DNA from: Chamaecrista fasciculata
Lineage: Eukaryota > Streptophyta > Magnoliopsida > Fabales > Fabaceae
Assembly (NCBI GenBank): GCA_003254925.1
Contig: QANZ01052692.1
Coordinates: 54,672-118,671, forward strand
Direction of reading: 5' to 3'
DNA length: 64,000 nucleotides
Shown: positions 1 through 12,356 of the stretch, piece by piece
Layout: every line of letters begins with the position of its first letter
How positions within the stretch are numbered: the stretch's first letter is position 1
The notes under the pieces: model-generated
Database searches by the model: none
The model's input: the letters and a program-made list of their open reading frames with translations, nothing else
What the model was told of the DNA's origin: nothing
Made by a program: the position numbers and the translations under genes

Positions 1-2
1 GG

Positions 3-215
3 GAGAGTTATAGGGACTTTGAATTTGGGTATAGAGAGTTGGCGCAAGCAATAGAAAGGTTCAGAGAGATATATGAGAGAGTAGAATCAGCGAAGCAAAG
101 GCAAATGGTAGAGTTAGAGAAACGGAGGATGCAATTTGCGAAGGATTTGGAGTTTCAGAGGAGAGAGAGAGAGAGAGAATGTCGAGGGGAGAGAGAGATT
201 ATTTTCTTTTTGTGA
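3..215 (+). pseudogene. C-terminal fragment of a trihelix (ASIL/GT-like) transcription factor, probably captured by a MULE
   Basis: The frame opening at base 3 stays open for 70 codons to a TGA at 213-215. It contains RFREIYERVESAKQRQMVEL and then EKRRMQFAKDLEFQR, which I recognise as the conserved C-terminal helix of plant trihelix factors. After EFQR the frame runs into a GA-rich tract (RERERE...) and stops, where a normal family member would continue with its own tail. The sequence then becomes the terminal arm of a long-TIR element (190-371), the same arm found around the DUF1645 gene at 39257-40540. I therefore read it as a captured, truncated fragment. It begins before the window, so a genuine gene disrupted at its 3' end is the alternative. 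Confidence 0.6.
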
Positions 216-371
216 AATAAACTAAAAAACCCCCAAGTTATTTCTTATTTCTTACATTTTGGTCCTATTATAGAGAAAAAGGTCCTTGATGCAAAAAATT
301 TAAACTTTTAGGATTTAAAATTTAATTTGGAACACTGAGCATAACTGGGGGACCAAAATAGGACTTTGGCC
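190..371. mobile_element. Right terminal arm of a long-TIR MULE, family A
   Basis: From the GA tract to the terminal GGACTTTGGCC this matches the arm at 40236-40540: the same order of a GA run, a 'ttttggtcctattata' block, a 'ggaacaNtgagcataac' block and the end 'ggaccaaaataggactttgg'. The left arm lies outside the window, so no target duplication can be tested. The element ends inside a family B foldback element that continues at 373. Confidence 0.65.
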
Positions 372-372
372 T

Positions 373-1095
373 ATATATATATCTTATTTTAAATTCGAAT
401 GCAATAAGTCTAGAACTATGAGTTGCTTTTGACGAGTATTTTCTCTATTCAGTTGGGGCTGTAAGCAAACAAGGTCAAATCAAATTTAAGAAATGGGCTA
501 TTCGTTGTTTCATGGTCAAACAAGAGAAGTTGGTCATATCTTTCTTGTTTCAAGTCTGAATGCGACGAGTTCAAAGTTACAATAACTTTTAACAAGTCAT
601 TTTCTTATCTAATTGGGACCATAAACAAATGATATCAAATCGGTCCAAAAGTTGGTTTAAGATAAAAAAAAATACAAAATTATGAAAAATTTGTCTCAAA
701 CTCACTTTCAGATCTCGAGTTGTCTTCATTTGCTAACGGCTCCAATTGGGTAGAAAAAAAACACATGTTAAGAGTAACATATAACTTTGAATTCATTGCA
801 TTTGTTTTACAATGAGAGATATATGACTAACTATACTTCTTTGATCATTAAACGAGTAACCTACTTTCGGGATTTGTTTTAACTTTGTTTAGATAAAAAA
901 AAAAGTTCCATCAAAAGCAACATGTAGTTTTAGATTTATCGTAATGAAACTTAAAACGAGGAATATACTATATTCAATAATTTGAGATTAGAAGTGAATT
1001 ACTATGAAAATATTTAGGGCCACTATGAAACTTTTGAAACATTTTGAACAAGAATAAACTTAGAGTATATATTAGGGATCAATTTAAATATTCAA
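373..1095. mobile_element. Foldback MULE family B, left part missing
   Basis: This AT-rich stretch is related to 42833-43349 and to the outer element at 48118-50688. Shared blocks include a 'ttcgaatgYRaYaagt' segment, 'tctattcagttgggRctgt', 'caaacgagRtcaaat' and the 'atatttaggRccaNNatgaaac' terminal repeats, in direct and then inverted order. The left end is cut by the family A arm, which suggests family A inserted into it. No open reading frame of note. Confidence 0.5.
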
Positions 1096-2403
1096 GCTAT
1101 AGAAGATTATGAATTTCTTTTAAAGTTCGTATCATAGAGGAAAAATGTTTTACTTATGTAATGGCGCAATATTATTAACATAAATTTCATAACTCCTTTC
1201 AACAATTTATGCTTCTCACATCACAAAATAATGCCTAATATTTCAACCCAAAACAAAATCATGCCTAATAAATAATAGATGAGTTTTTTCTTAACCAATA
1301 TCGTCAAGACAACTTGATTAACCGAAAATAAATTACCTTGAATATCGAAAAAGTTAAAAAATGACAACTAATAATAGAATTATTTAAAAAAAATAATAAT
1401 TTATTATTCCTGATCTATGATACTGATTGAAAAAACTCATGAATTTGATTCTCTACAAAAACAAGAAGCTGAGTAATGACAATTAATATTATAATTTTAT
1501 AAAAAAAAAAGTATAATAATGTAGTACTCCTTAATTTATATTCCAGAGTTTTTAAAATCGAATCGGGTCGACTGATTGAAAAAAAAGTGATAATAAAATA
1601 TATAATGTTATTAATATTTCTGAATATTTATGAAAATTGATTATATTTATATTAATTTATGTTGATTTATGAAATATATATTTATGGTATTGTTAGTTTT
1701 TTTTTTATACTTTTATTTGCTTTGCTGTTATAATTGGATTTTGTAACTTAACTGCTAATTGGTGTGATTCACTTGGAGCATTTTACTACAAAATAAAATT
1801 TATGAGAGGGTTTGGGCCTAAATGGAGTCCTTGGAAGAGAGGAAGTGGTGGGGATACAAAGTGGCTTGCAAGCTGAATTTAATGCTATTCACAACCAAAG
1901 ATTCTGACTAACTTTTTTCTATGTATAAGATAATTAATCACCAAATTAATTGACTGAAAGCAAAAAGAGAGAGGTCAAAATTAATTAGATGGATATATAT
2001 GGAAGTTGTTGTTTGGATCATTGATTCATGCATTGTCCATGAAAATAGATGGTGCCATCCCATTGTGATGTAATGTATAAGGGTAAGTTTATAATAAAAT
2101 CTGCTCTGATTGTAATTAGAGTATAATTATAATCAAAGTTGATTATTTGGTGTAAAATTATTGAAATGGGTATCTAATAATTGTGGTTGGTAGATAGAAG
2201 GGTAAAAAAATTGATAAATTGTATAAGGGTAGAAATGGAAGAAAAAGTTGGAAAAAATAAGATGTGATTTGACTAATAATCAAAGTGTGTTTGGATGTGA
2301 TTGTTGTTTTTTAAAAAAAAAATCAGATTTTGTCACTGTTTGCTTTGAGAATCGTGAAAATATGATTATAATCATAGGCAACTTGTGAGGTGTTTATTTC
2401 GTT
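1096..2403. other. Intergenic, no gene seen
   Basis: AT-rich sequence with many stops in all frames. It includes homopolymer and AT runs but no recognisable gene, RNA or complete transposon. From about 2090 on there is weak similarity to the tail at 2810-2960 in inverted orientation ('gattataat' motifs), which may be the worn ends of an element enclosing the 2404-2760 repeat. Confidence 0.5.
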
Positions 2404-2760
2404 TGGTCGACCATTCTATTTTTGCCTCTGAAATGGTGGACCAAAAGGACTAAAGTGTAGTAATCAGGCCCCGACATTCGGTGGACTATCAAAAAAAAAT
2501 GGTCCACCGTTTGGAACAAGATGAGAGAGAATGTAAAAAAGCACTCCGGACCCAGAAAAAATTTTCTATGTGGCTCATTTCAGGTATTCGGTCGACCATT
2601 TTTTGCATCGGTGGACCAAACGTCGGGCCTGATAGCATTCTCAGGTTGAAATTCGGTCGACCATTTTTTGAATCGGTGGACCGAACGTCGGACCTGATAT
2701 CATTCTTAGGTCGATATTTGGTCCATCGTTGACAGAATCGGTCGACCATTTCAGGTAAAT
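2404..2760. repeat. Array of palindromic GGTCGACCA-type repeats
   Basis: The palindrome TGGTCGACCA and variants (GGTGGACC, GGTCCACC) recur about ten times. A unit of about 63 bp is tandemly duplicated at 2588-2650 and 2651-2713; each copy starts ATTCGGTCGACCATTTTTTG, follows with ATCGGTGGACC and a GTCGG(G/A)CCTGATA block. Arms pair across the array, so the region can fold into nested hairpins. Both short frames over it (83 and 86 codons) are by-products of the repeat. Confidence 0.7.
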
Positions 2761-4470
2761 TACTATTTTAGCATTGTGATGTGTGATTGAATGTATTAGA
2801 GTATAGGTAATTATAGGTATATATATAGGGGTATAAGTGTAATTGGGTGTGTTTGATTATAAAAAAAATCAAGATTATAATTTGATCAGAAAATAAACGC
2901 AAACGAACATACTTATTACGATTATAATCAGAACACAAACGAATTGGGCATAAATCTGCATTTGCAACACCCATAAAAAGAAAGCGGCAAATACAGAGGA
3001 AAATACAAAATGAATTAATATTTGTGATATGAATTATTATTGATTCGGTAAGATATTAATAGCTTGCGGTTATGGGTAGCCCTCAATCTTCTTTATGTGC
3101 TTTACATTTAATTAAAGGGAGAGATTAGGAGGTCTAGTAAGTTTCCTATAACACTAATATCTTAAAGTGTTTGGCCAAAAAAATATATATATATCTTAAA
3201 GTGGGCTTTGATATTTTGAGGAAATGTAACATTTATTGTTGGAAAATTATTTTTAAATTTTTCTTTAATTTTGAATTTTTTTTAATATTTGGACTCACTA
3301 TTTGTTAGTGTAGATTGAATATATTTTACTTTGTTTTCATTTGTATTATGCTTAGCTTTACCTGACTTTTGAATGAATTATGTTTCAGACTAAAAAAGAT
3401 TAAATATATTTTCAAAATTTACGTATCAAGTACGTTTTGGTCATACAGTATCAACTAATTGAAACATGAATTTTTTTAAGAGTTTATTTAATATAATTTA
3501 AATTTTAAATGATGGTGTATGTGTTATTTAAATAAAATATAAATTTTCAAGTCCTTGTTTTTAATTATAATTTAAAAGTGTTTGGAATTTGGAACAATAT
3601 TTGTAAGAACTATTTATATTCACACTAAAATTAGGATTTTTTTTTAGAAGGCCTTCTTTTGGCTTGTATGTCAAGAAGCCAACCTCTGAAGAATGGAGTT
3701 ATAGATGATAGCAAAGATACAATACTTTTTATCTCGACATTTTTTTGGGGTTAAATTAATGCCTATATCTTGAGACCCAAGTTTAAAATTGAAAATTGAA
3801 ATTTTTTTAAAATAAATTGTATAAGTTTATATATGTAGACCTTTATCAATAAATATTAGTTGAAGTGATAAGTATTTCAATATTTAAAAGAAAAGATTTT
3901 GGAATTTTAGTCTTGTAAGAAACACATTTATTAGAAAAGCTTACCTTTGTTAGTCTTTACTTAAACCTTTTTTTCCTTTGGATATATGCATGTTTGTATA
4001 ATGTAAATATATTTGGGTATTAATATTCATAAATAAATATTAAATAATCATAAATAAATATATTTGGGTGTTAATAATCATAAATTAGTACTGAGACACG
4101 TAATTTCCTTTTATTTAGAGGAAAGAGAGAGGGGCCAAACAATTAAATAAGTGAGAATAAATAGGCAAATATCTTGGGGGTATTGAGAGTGACCTTGCCC
4201 TGCTTTCTAGTGCAATTGTTGTCAAATATCTGCCTGTTTCTTTGTATTATTTGCTCAAGTTATTAAGCTTCAATTCATTATGTATTAAAGGAAAACCGAT
4301 ACAGCACACAATACACTATTCAATATTGCCTTTCTTCAAGATTGCTAATATTTGATGTGATTATGACAGCTCAAAAGCCAAATTTGGCATTTCATAATTA
4401 ATAATATAAGGATGGCTAATGGCTATAGGTGGCTATAGATTTATTCATCCCTATCCAATTTTTCCCCCTT
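2761..4470. other. Intergenic, no gene seen
   Basis: AT-rich sequence without a coding frame I can support. Short local repeats occur (for example 'aaataaatatatttgggt' near 4000-4080), but no complete element was recognised. Confidence 0.5.
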
Positions 4471-4479
4471 CAAATCTTA

Positions 4480-4570
4480 GGGATTGGATCCTCTAGAGTT
4501 TCTTTCCATGCATTTCTTGTAGAGTTAGAGAAAAAAATATAGATTCTATAACTCTAGAGGATCCATTCCC
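4480..4570. mobile_element. 91-bp foldback MITE with 9-bp target duplication
   Basis: The arms GGGATTGGATCCTCTAGAG (left) and CTCTAGAGGATCCATTCCC (right) are inverted copies separated by about 50 bp. The element is flanked by a perfect direct repeat CAAATCTTA at 4471-4479 and 4571-4579. A 9-bp duplication fits a Mutator-type origin. Too short to code for anything. Confidence 0.75.
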
Positions 4571-4815
4571 CAAATCTTACTAGCTGACCCTATTTAATTC
4601 AGTGGAAGTAGAGATGAGGTTAATCTAAATAATGAAAGTAAAAACAGTAAATAATGAACATTTTTTTATTATAATTTTAAGAGATGAAAAGCTTGAAAGA
4701 TTATTTAAATTTGCGTTCTTTTAATATGATTTATGTTAATGAGTAATTTTAAGAAGGAACACGTTGAGTGACTCAAAATTACATAGCATAGTATTAATAT
4801 ATACGAGACACTTTA

Positions 4816-5169
4816 GGCTCCGTTTGGTACCCTTTTGGGTATGTAAAGGAAAGGGTTTTACAAGGGAAAAATTGTGAGGGAAAGGAAAAGTAGTTGAGGG
4901 AATGTAAAGTAGGTAAAGATTGAAAGTGTTTGGTATAAAAAGGTATGGGAAGGAAAGTAAAATAGATATAAAAAAAAATGACAAAAATGCCCTTCCCATA
5001 ACTACCACCAGACTGCCGCCGCCGCCGCCAACCACCGCTGTCCACGGTGNAGCCTTTTACATTGTAATCCACTTTACATAGCTCAAATTACCATACCAAA
5101 CACATGAAAATCTTGAAAACCGTGCCCTTTTACATTGTAAACCTCATTTCCTCCCTACCAAACGGAGCC
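4816..5169. mobile_element. PIF/Harbinger (Tourist-like) MITE
   Basis: Terminal inverted repeats GGCTCCGTTTGGTA and TACCAAACGGAGCC are flanked by TTA on both sides (4813-4815 and 5170-5172), the target duplication of PIF/Harbinger elements. The arms extend imperfectly inward (paired 'gtaaaggaaaggg' and 'cccttttacattg' blocks). A short CCG-rich stretch lies in the centre, with one unresolved base at 5050. The two frames across it (99 and 92 codons) are not genes. Confidence 0.8.
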
Positions 5170-5549
5170 TTAGTATATTGTGATTCTAATTAGAAGTAGG
5201 ACAACAACACCTTATATTATACTATAGTATCACATCCTAATTAATTGTGATCTAATAATACATAAAAAAACCTTATTTAATATCACGTCATAAAGTTGAG
5301 TAAAAATAACTTTTTGACAATTTATTGAGTTATCCTTCTTTTCGTTTTTATTAGTTATCATCTTATACTGTTTTCGTTTCTTAAATATTTTTTATGATAA
5401 TAAACTTACATAATTATGTGATTTTCAAATATTGTATTTAAATTATTTAATTATTAAATTTTTTTTAATAAAAAGGTGAAGTTTAAGGGGACTACAGTAT
5501 TTTGAGTTCAGCCTTTAAAGTTTCATCTACTCATTAGTTACAAGAATAC

Positions 5550-5580
<31 letters not shown>

Positions 5581-5604
5581 TTTATATATGTGTCTACATC
5601 TATA

Positions 5605-5774
5605 TCTATACTATATTATATGTGGGATGAGCCTTCTTGTCGTCCTTCCACTTATACTAAAATAAAATATTACATGTAATTAAAATAAGAGAAAATTTAC
5701 TATTTAGTCTTTTTTTACCGAGTCAATGATTTGATCCTTTATTTATTTTATATACATAACGGGCACGCAAGCCC

Positions 5775-5778
<4 letters not shown>
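5605..5778 (+). mobile_element. Short non-autonomous Helitron
   Basis: It starts A|TCTATACTATATTATATG and ends GGGCACGCAAGCCCCTAA|T, fitting the Helitron pattern of TC...CTRR inserted between A and T. Both ends are shared with the element at 14735-15022 (opposite strand). An AT microsatellite follows at once (5779-5808). No coding content. Confidence 0.6.

Positions 5779-5808
<30 letters not shown>
5779..5808. repeat. AT dinucleotide microsatellite
   Basis: Uninterrupted TA repeat directly after the Helitron 3' end. Other TA runs lie near 5560-5590, 17650-17668, 22434-22452 and 44500-44517. Confidence 0.9.
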
Positions 5809-5810
<2 letters not shown>

Positions 5811-6076
5811 ATTCAGGGGTGGGGAAGTAAGAATGACAGCACCAATACAATGAATATCAGTCCCTTTACCCCACATGAACTACTTCGGCTATGAGGAAAA
5901 ATTTTATTGTTTTCTTGATTATGGTACCCAAAACACGCCAAAATGATGTTGTCACTTGTCACAAGAACCTTACATTACAATATAGAACGTGTGATTCAAG
6001 GAATGAAGGTATGGCTGTGAAATACTATATAAAAGAAAACATGCTTAACCATGGAGTAAATATCAATCTGAGTGAA

Positions 6077-9000
6077 CTATGAGCCAGAAAGAACTTTAGT
6101 AAGGGTACTCTGTAGTGAAGCCACAGAATCAATGGCAGACTTTGTGAACCAGCTGATCCCCACTTTGAGTCTATGTTCATCTGTTGGTAACCTTAGCAAA
6201 TATGCTATCTTCCTTGCTGTAAAGCCAGAAAATTTCATGTTTTTTTACGACTTTAGTATACAAAGCAGAGAGTAAGAATAGATAGAACATACCTGTATGA
6301 CCAATTGGGCCTTCTAAGGTTAGCCCCTCAACAAAACTTGGTGAAATGGCAGCATCATTTGTTCCTAGTGTCATCATCTCACCTAAATTCTGAAACCTGA
6401 AAAGCGATACCAAAAAAAAAAAACAAAGAAAGTTTTGTACCATTTTAAAATTTTTGTAAAGAACAAGTGAACAGTTATGTTTTCAAATAACAGAGAACAA
6501 GATTGACCAGTGTATTAAATAATACCTGAATGGCAAAAGTGGACGGCCGTTGATGGCAGCCCACAGATTCCAACCAGTAAAGTCTGCTTGCTGAAATGCA
6601 ACCTGAAAGGTAGAGGAAAACAAATCAACAAACTAACTAAATAATATGTCCTTAAAGTTTTATGGATATGCCAGAATATTATCAGATAGGATGGATATTA
6701 AACCTGTGCAGTGGCCGGAAGGATCCTTCCATGTGAATCCCTTAACGCGGAAGAGTCACCAAGAGCGAATATCCGCGGATGACCCTTAACACGAAGGGTT
6801 TCATCTGTTTCTGCTTGTCCTCGGCCATTAAGAGGAAGTACAAATGGTGCATCATCTGAGGGTTCTATCTGAGTAAGAGAAGATTTAGATCCAACAGTCC
6901 ACAATACCAGATCTGCTTCAATGATTTTACTCTGTAATCCCCTTTCAGTAGGTTGCAGCTCCAAGATATATTTCTCAGAATCATGTACTGCTCCAGTGCC
7001 CTGATTTTCACCTGCCCCTGTGGGGGTATCTGAAGAATCTGAGTTGCTCGCCCGCCGAATGCAGCGGACAAGATAGCCCAATAGAAGTTCAACCTTTCTG
7101 GAAGAAAGAACCTAGCATCCATAGCATTATAGCTTCCCTTTAGAAACTAAAACGCACTACTTGCAATAACATAACATTGGTAAAGGAAATAGAGGACTTT
7201 GAACTGGACGGCATATCAAAACTACCGCCATCATGGTTGAGGAAATGGGATGGCTAAATTTTGAAGAAGGCTCAATGTAGAAAGCAGAAGGGCTCCACTT
7301 AGATTATTTCAAAGATTCTAGAAAAAATAAGTTTATAATCTTATAAGTAGTTTAAGTTGAATACATATTTGTAATTTCAAATTGCATAGAATTTCTATCT
7401 TCAGAACATTCCAGGAAGATGCATTAATAAGTCCTCCAAAAGGAATCCTGACCTGTTCTCTCAGGCATCACCTAGTTATTCAGAAAGTAAATTCAATCTT
7501 CAGATTCATAGTCCAACTAGAGAGAACCACTAAAGTCTTGGTCATTAACTCTCACCGAAGTCCATGTCTAGCACCCAAGCTTTAGAGACTTGAAACTTGT
7601 TTTAATGAGATTTAAGTATCCAATTCGCCAATACTCACATGACCCAGGGGCTTATGTTGCAAAAAAAAAGCAGCATGTTTCTGTTTTTAATTCTTTTGCA
7701 TCATATTAAATTTTGAAGGATTAACTCTCAGAAGTAAAAGTTAATCTTCTACACTACCAGTCTACCACCAAAAGAAAACAGACCATCTAGTATAATATTA
7801 TACATATAAAATAATATATACAAATAAATATTTATAAAAAATATTTAGAGAAGCCAATATGTCACTGAACTTGTAAATTAAGAAAACACCAACATCTTTG
7901 AGAAGGGTAGACCAAAAACCAATTTCCTAGAGATTTTTGAGTTACGCAATATAAACTTTTGAAGAACATAAAATTTATAATCCAATCAACTTACTTTCAG
8001 TGCAGCTTCCCTATTGCCAGGGGGAGCAGTCGGGCAGATCATCATTTCAGCATTAATAGCTCTAACAACCCCTCTATCCTTTAGTCTCTCTGCAACCGTA
8101 GCCGCTAGTTCAACTCCAGAGTAACCACAACCAACAACAGCCACGCTAATTTGTGAGTCCTTACCAAATTTCTTTCTCTCCAATGTTTTTAACTTATTGT
8201 TAACTTTCTGAGCCACAAGACACCAACATGTAAGTTAGTAGTATAGATTTCAAGATTAAGAGGACTATTAATGGTCCTAAGTAAGATATTGAAGAATTGG
8301 TTCACTATCTTCGGCCATGCACTCACGTATGCATCCTCTAGTGTGGAGAATGGCAATGCATACTCAGCTGCTCCTGGTACAAGATCTAGTTTAGCTTCAG
8401 CTCCTAAAGCAAGAACCAGCCTGGCTGTCCAGTGTAAAGAAATGAAAATTCAAACCAATAGAAGTGATTACACAAAACATGTACAGTACCAGACGAAATT
8501 GCTCCATTTAAATTGTAACCAATTTATTTTTCCTTTAACTGATTATTCAGGTATGAAAGGGCATATAGCAGTTCATGACATCATAGGATCCTGCCTAAAC
8601 ACCTATTAAGCACTGGAGGCTTGGACGTTGGCAGAGTTGCCGGGATAGCCCAGAAATGTGACCTGACTAGTAAGTTGCTGGTCTTTCACAAATTAAGTAG
8701 GTCATATTTCACACAAGGGCTGAAGAAACTTATCATTTTGTGTACAAGAATTGCTGTGAAGAGTCAATTGAAGTCATAATTAAAACTGAACAAATTGTAC
8801 CAGTCATATTCTATAAGAAGGCCACTTTCAAGATGCACTGTTCCTCCACAACTGGTTGCAGTTAGTCCATCCCTTCCCCACTGATCAGACGGATGCAAAA
8901 GTTTTACTCTATCTTGCAAAAACTGCACATTAGTGTTTGCCAGCAAATCTGAGAAGCGAGGAGCTATTTCCCATTCATCCACTTCTGCAGATCATAGTAT

Positions 9001-10591
9001 AATCATGACAAATCATCTTTTTTTTTTGGCCAACATGACAAATCATCTTCGAAATAAATAAAAAAGCTGCAACAGTTCCATAGACAGAATACTTTGCTTC
9101 ATCAAGTTACAGTTACTTATTATATATGTTGACTCATGCAAGGTCATTACTTTTCGTATAACTATAAATTTCAAAATATTCTGTCATCCTGCTTGGAAAA
9201 AATGAAGAATCATACCTCCAGTTAGAAGTTCATACAACATGGGCTTAAAAACAAAACGTTCCGACTGGTCAACAAGAACAACCTGTCCCATGTCCAATAA
9301 AGTAAAATTGTTACTCAAATTTGTAATGGCATACTCCTTGTGCCCTTGAAAGTTAAAATGCATCAACAAGCACTGCTGTCTAGAGTAATATTTGGGGGTA
9401 AAAAAGGCTCCTTCATGATTTAACAATCTATTCAATGATATGCTTAAATAAGAGAAACAAAAAGAAAAAAAATGATTGTTTGGTAATATGAACTTAGGTG
9501 GAAAACAATTTGCATTACTTATTGCATCTACAATACAAAGAGACTGTACAGTAGAGACAGAGTGATCCGAAGTAATTCCCAGGAGCTATGAATGGCTGTC
9601 AACTTAAGTCATTGGGATTCTAAGAAACTTGCTAAGTCAGATGAAATGAAACTTGCAAGTTGTAAGATATGTAATCACAAATTACCTGGGGTTTTTTGTC
9701 ATCAGTCCAAACGAGTGACTCCAACCTTAATGCAGTATATAAACCGCCAAATCCACCACCCAGTATACACACCCTAGGCTTCTGCGAAGGAAGAGTTCTT
9801 GTTGATCAATATATATGAATTTCAAAATTCTTGATCCTTGTAACTGATAAAAGGCATACATCAAAATTCACAAACTTCTGGAATGCAAATTCAATCATGC
9901 GTGCATAAGGGACTCAAAAATGAAGTTAGGTCATCTCAAGATTCAATAACTCTTGGTTGAGCAAGTAATATCCCATCCAGCATCATCCACTTTCAAATTT
10001 TCAAAAACATGAAAAACAAAAGGAATTTTGCAACTTCCACAAGTTTTTTTTTTTTAATCTCATCAAGAGACTAGGAGTGAATGATGATGCTAAAACACTA
10101 AATTCACAAACAACAGTCCAGAAAATGGTTACTTTTTGCAGCCAAATCTAAAAAAAAAATCACGTATAAGATTTGAAAGTTCCAACCCTATCATCTGGCC
10201 ACGCGTAGTTCCTCAGCTTCTTTTCACCCTCAGATGTCTCCACAACATTCCCATTGCTCCCGTTTATACCTGAAGAAAACAATCGCACTTGCAATCGTTT
10301 CCTCGGAGAACTCGCGAATAAGAAAGAACTACTTCCCCTGCCTCTCGAAGAACTCAAGAAAACTTTACTCCGTTGCCTTGCCCCACCTAAAACCACCAAA
10401 CAACGAAGACACTGTACTTGAGATTTCTCTTATTTTCAATAATTTACAGGAAAAACAACAAATACATACAAATTTTGGTTTAGCCAGCTCAAACCCACAG
10501 TAAGATGATAATGATAAATATGAGAAAATTAAAAGAACATACGGTGAAAAGCCGAAAATGTGGCTGAAGCAGTTAGCGCAATGTGTGCCAT
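6077..10591 (-). CDS. NDC1: NAD(P)H dehydrogenase C1, plastid/mitochondrial type II (NDC1)
   Basis: Eleven exons, read on the minus strand: 10591-10543, 10386-10187, 9781-9686, 9282-9216, 8984-8801, 8420-8327, 8207-7995, 7111-6704, 6602-6526, 6396-6293, 6216-6077. All introns are GT-AG and the frame closes at 543 aa plus stop. The start MAHIALTASATFSAFH begins a Ser/Arg-rich stretch like an organelle transit peptide. The FAD-binding loop GGGFGG is at residues 91-96, the NAD(P)H-binding loop GCGYSG at 256-261, and the second flavin motif FALGD near 416-420. NDC1 is a single-subunit enzyme passing electrons from NAD(P)H to plastoquinone or ubiquinone. In Arabidopsis it sits in plastoglobules and works in prenylquinone and phylloquinone metabolism. 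All key motifs look intact. The promoter side lies toward 10600-10870; no TATA box stands out. Confidence 0.95.
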
Positions 10592-10699
10592 TCAGAGAAG
10601 AAGAATAACAGAGGGGAATTCGAATTAAGCCACGGAATCTGCAATCTTTAGGGTTTAATGTTTATGGAGAAATAAGAAAGCAAACCCATCAGCCAAACA

Positions 10700-11300
10700 C
10701 TATGGCTATGTGTAGATGCCTACGGCTATGTTGCCTCCACGCTATGTGGCTATCTGCCTTTCTGCGTTGCATTGTGTATTTGTGTTGCATCATTGTAATT
10801 ACTTCGTTTTTTCGCATCAGTGAATTGTACAGTTGTTTGTTCGCTACCTGTGTTAAAATTTACGTCAAATACTCATTTTGGTCCTAAAATTATTATTTGT
10901 TCCATTTTGATCCTCGGACTTTCACATTTGTTTTGTTTTGGTCCTCAAAATATGATTTCATATGGTTTATGCTGTCATTTCTAACTTGAACAATTGAGAT
11001 GGTTTATTTCTCTATCGTATTTTTTATAATAAGTAAGTTGACAAAGAGGAAGAAAATTTTTTATTCTCAGTCACAATGCAAATTAGAGATAAATTTATGC
11101 TTATTTTTATTTCTAATTTATGACTAAGAATTTAAAAAAAAAATCTTTATCAACTCATTTATTATAATATACATATGAGAGAGAATGGGTCAATCTTTAC
11201 TCTCTAGGTTATAAATAATGGTGAAAACATGGCAAAATCATATTTTGAGGACTAAAATAAAACAATTGTAAAAATTTGAGGATCAAAATAAATTTCACGG
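10700..11300. mobile_element. Foldback element upstream of NDC1 (core about 10870-11290)
   Basis: The arms are inverted: 'cattttggtcct' and 'ggtcctcaaaatatgatt' on the left pair with 'aatcatattttgaggact' and 'gaggatcaaaat' on the right. It belongs to the broad class of 'ggtcc' foldback MULE/MITE elements in this window. Clear ends and a target duplication were not found. The 61-codon frame at 10702 has no recognisable product. Confidence 0.5.
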
Positions 11301-11349
11301 CTCGCGCTTCATGCTTATTAGTTATTACTTTTTTAAGTCCTCAGAGGAT

Positions 11350-11660
11350 TTTTCTTTGGCAAAAATACTAATTTCGTCCCCAAATTTTACTCTAACTGTT
11401 AATTTCGTCCCCATTGTTTTATACTTTGGTCAATTTTGTCATTTGACTAACCTTTTTCAATAAATTAACGACAGACTGTATCCTATTTTTCAATTTGAGT
11501 TAGGATTTGAGTTTCTTTTTCTATCAGTTTTACATTATATATCATTAATCATGTAGATTATGTCGTTAATATTGCTAAAGTAATAGTAAAGGATAAAACT
11601 GATAGAAATGTGAAACATTAAGGACAAAATTGATTGTAAAAAAAATTGGTTCCGAAAGTT
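11350..11660. mobile_element. Foldback MITE, family C
   Basis: Left arm 'actaatttcgtccccaaatttta' (in two pieces), inner block 'aataaattaacgacaNactg' and right arm 'aaggacaaaattgattg'. The same layout recurs at 27345-27715, 27770-28525, 36130-36425 and 38842-39245. No coding frame. 11661-12250, between this element and the TruA-type gene, is AT-rich and empty apart from the presumed 3' UTR of that gene. Confidence 0.55.
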
Positions 11661-12356
11661 TAAAATGTGCTAAAAGCAGCCTCTTATCTTTAATTTTCTC
11701 TCATTTAAGCCCTATATTGTCTAATACAGCAACTCAATTGTCGTTACTTAATAACTATTAAATATGTATTTTACCAGCAGATATAATCAGTTTCTGAAAT
11801 TTAGAATAATATAAATTTATTATTTTTAATGCAGAGACGGAAAAATCATAATAGAATTTTAAGAAATATTTTCTAAAAAATATTAAAAACAAACTAATAT
11901 GGTCTCGGGATGTTTAAGCCAAAAGGCAAAAATGACGCCTGGAGAAACATATCTGCAGGAGTGAGTAAAATCCAATAACTTGGAAACCTATAGATTAGTA
12001 AGGTGTAAATGATAAATATGTGATATAAGCTCAATAGTTTCACCAAACAAGACTATTTTTATCAAACAAATAAAGAAATTCTTTTGAAATTTCATCTTTG
12101 ATACAATCCCAGAAGCGAAATTAAATCTCAGGCTCCTTCACAACAAAGTCAAACAGATATAAAATTCTAACATCCATTTGAGCTCTTCCTTTCAATACTA
12201 ACATAGATATTGCTGACATGTAATGGACACCATAACACGAAGATATATAATATTTAAAACAACTTGAAAGCTAGTGCCATATCTAATTTCATACAAATAA
12301 TGAATACATATCAAACACCACCATGTGCCTTGGTTTTTCAAGAATCTACAATTTTG

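Noticed and set aside
4736..5072. Overlapping 99- and 92-codon frames
   Set aside because: They lie in the PIF/Harbinger MITE and its CCG-rich centre, not in a gene.
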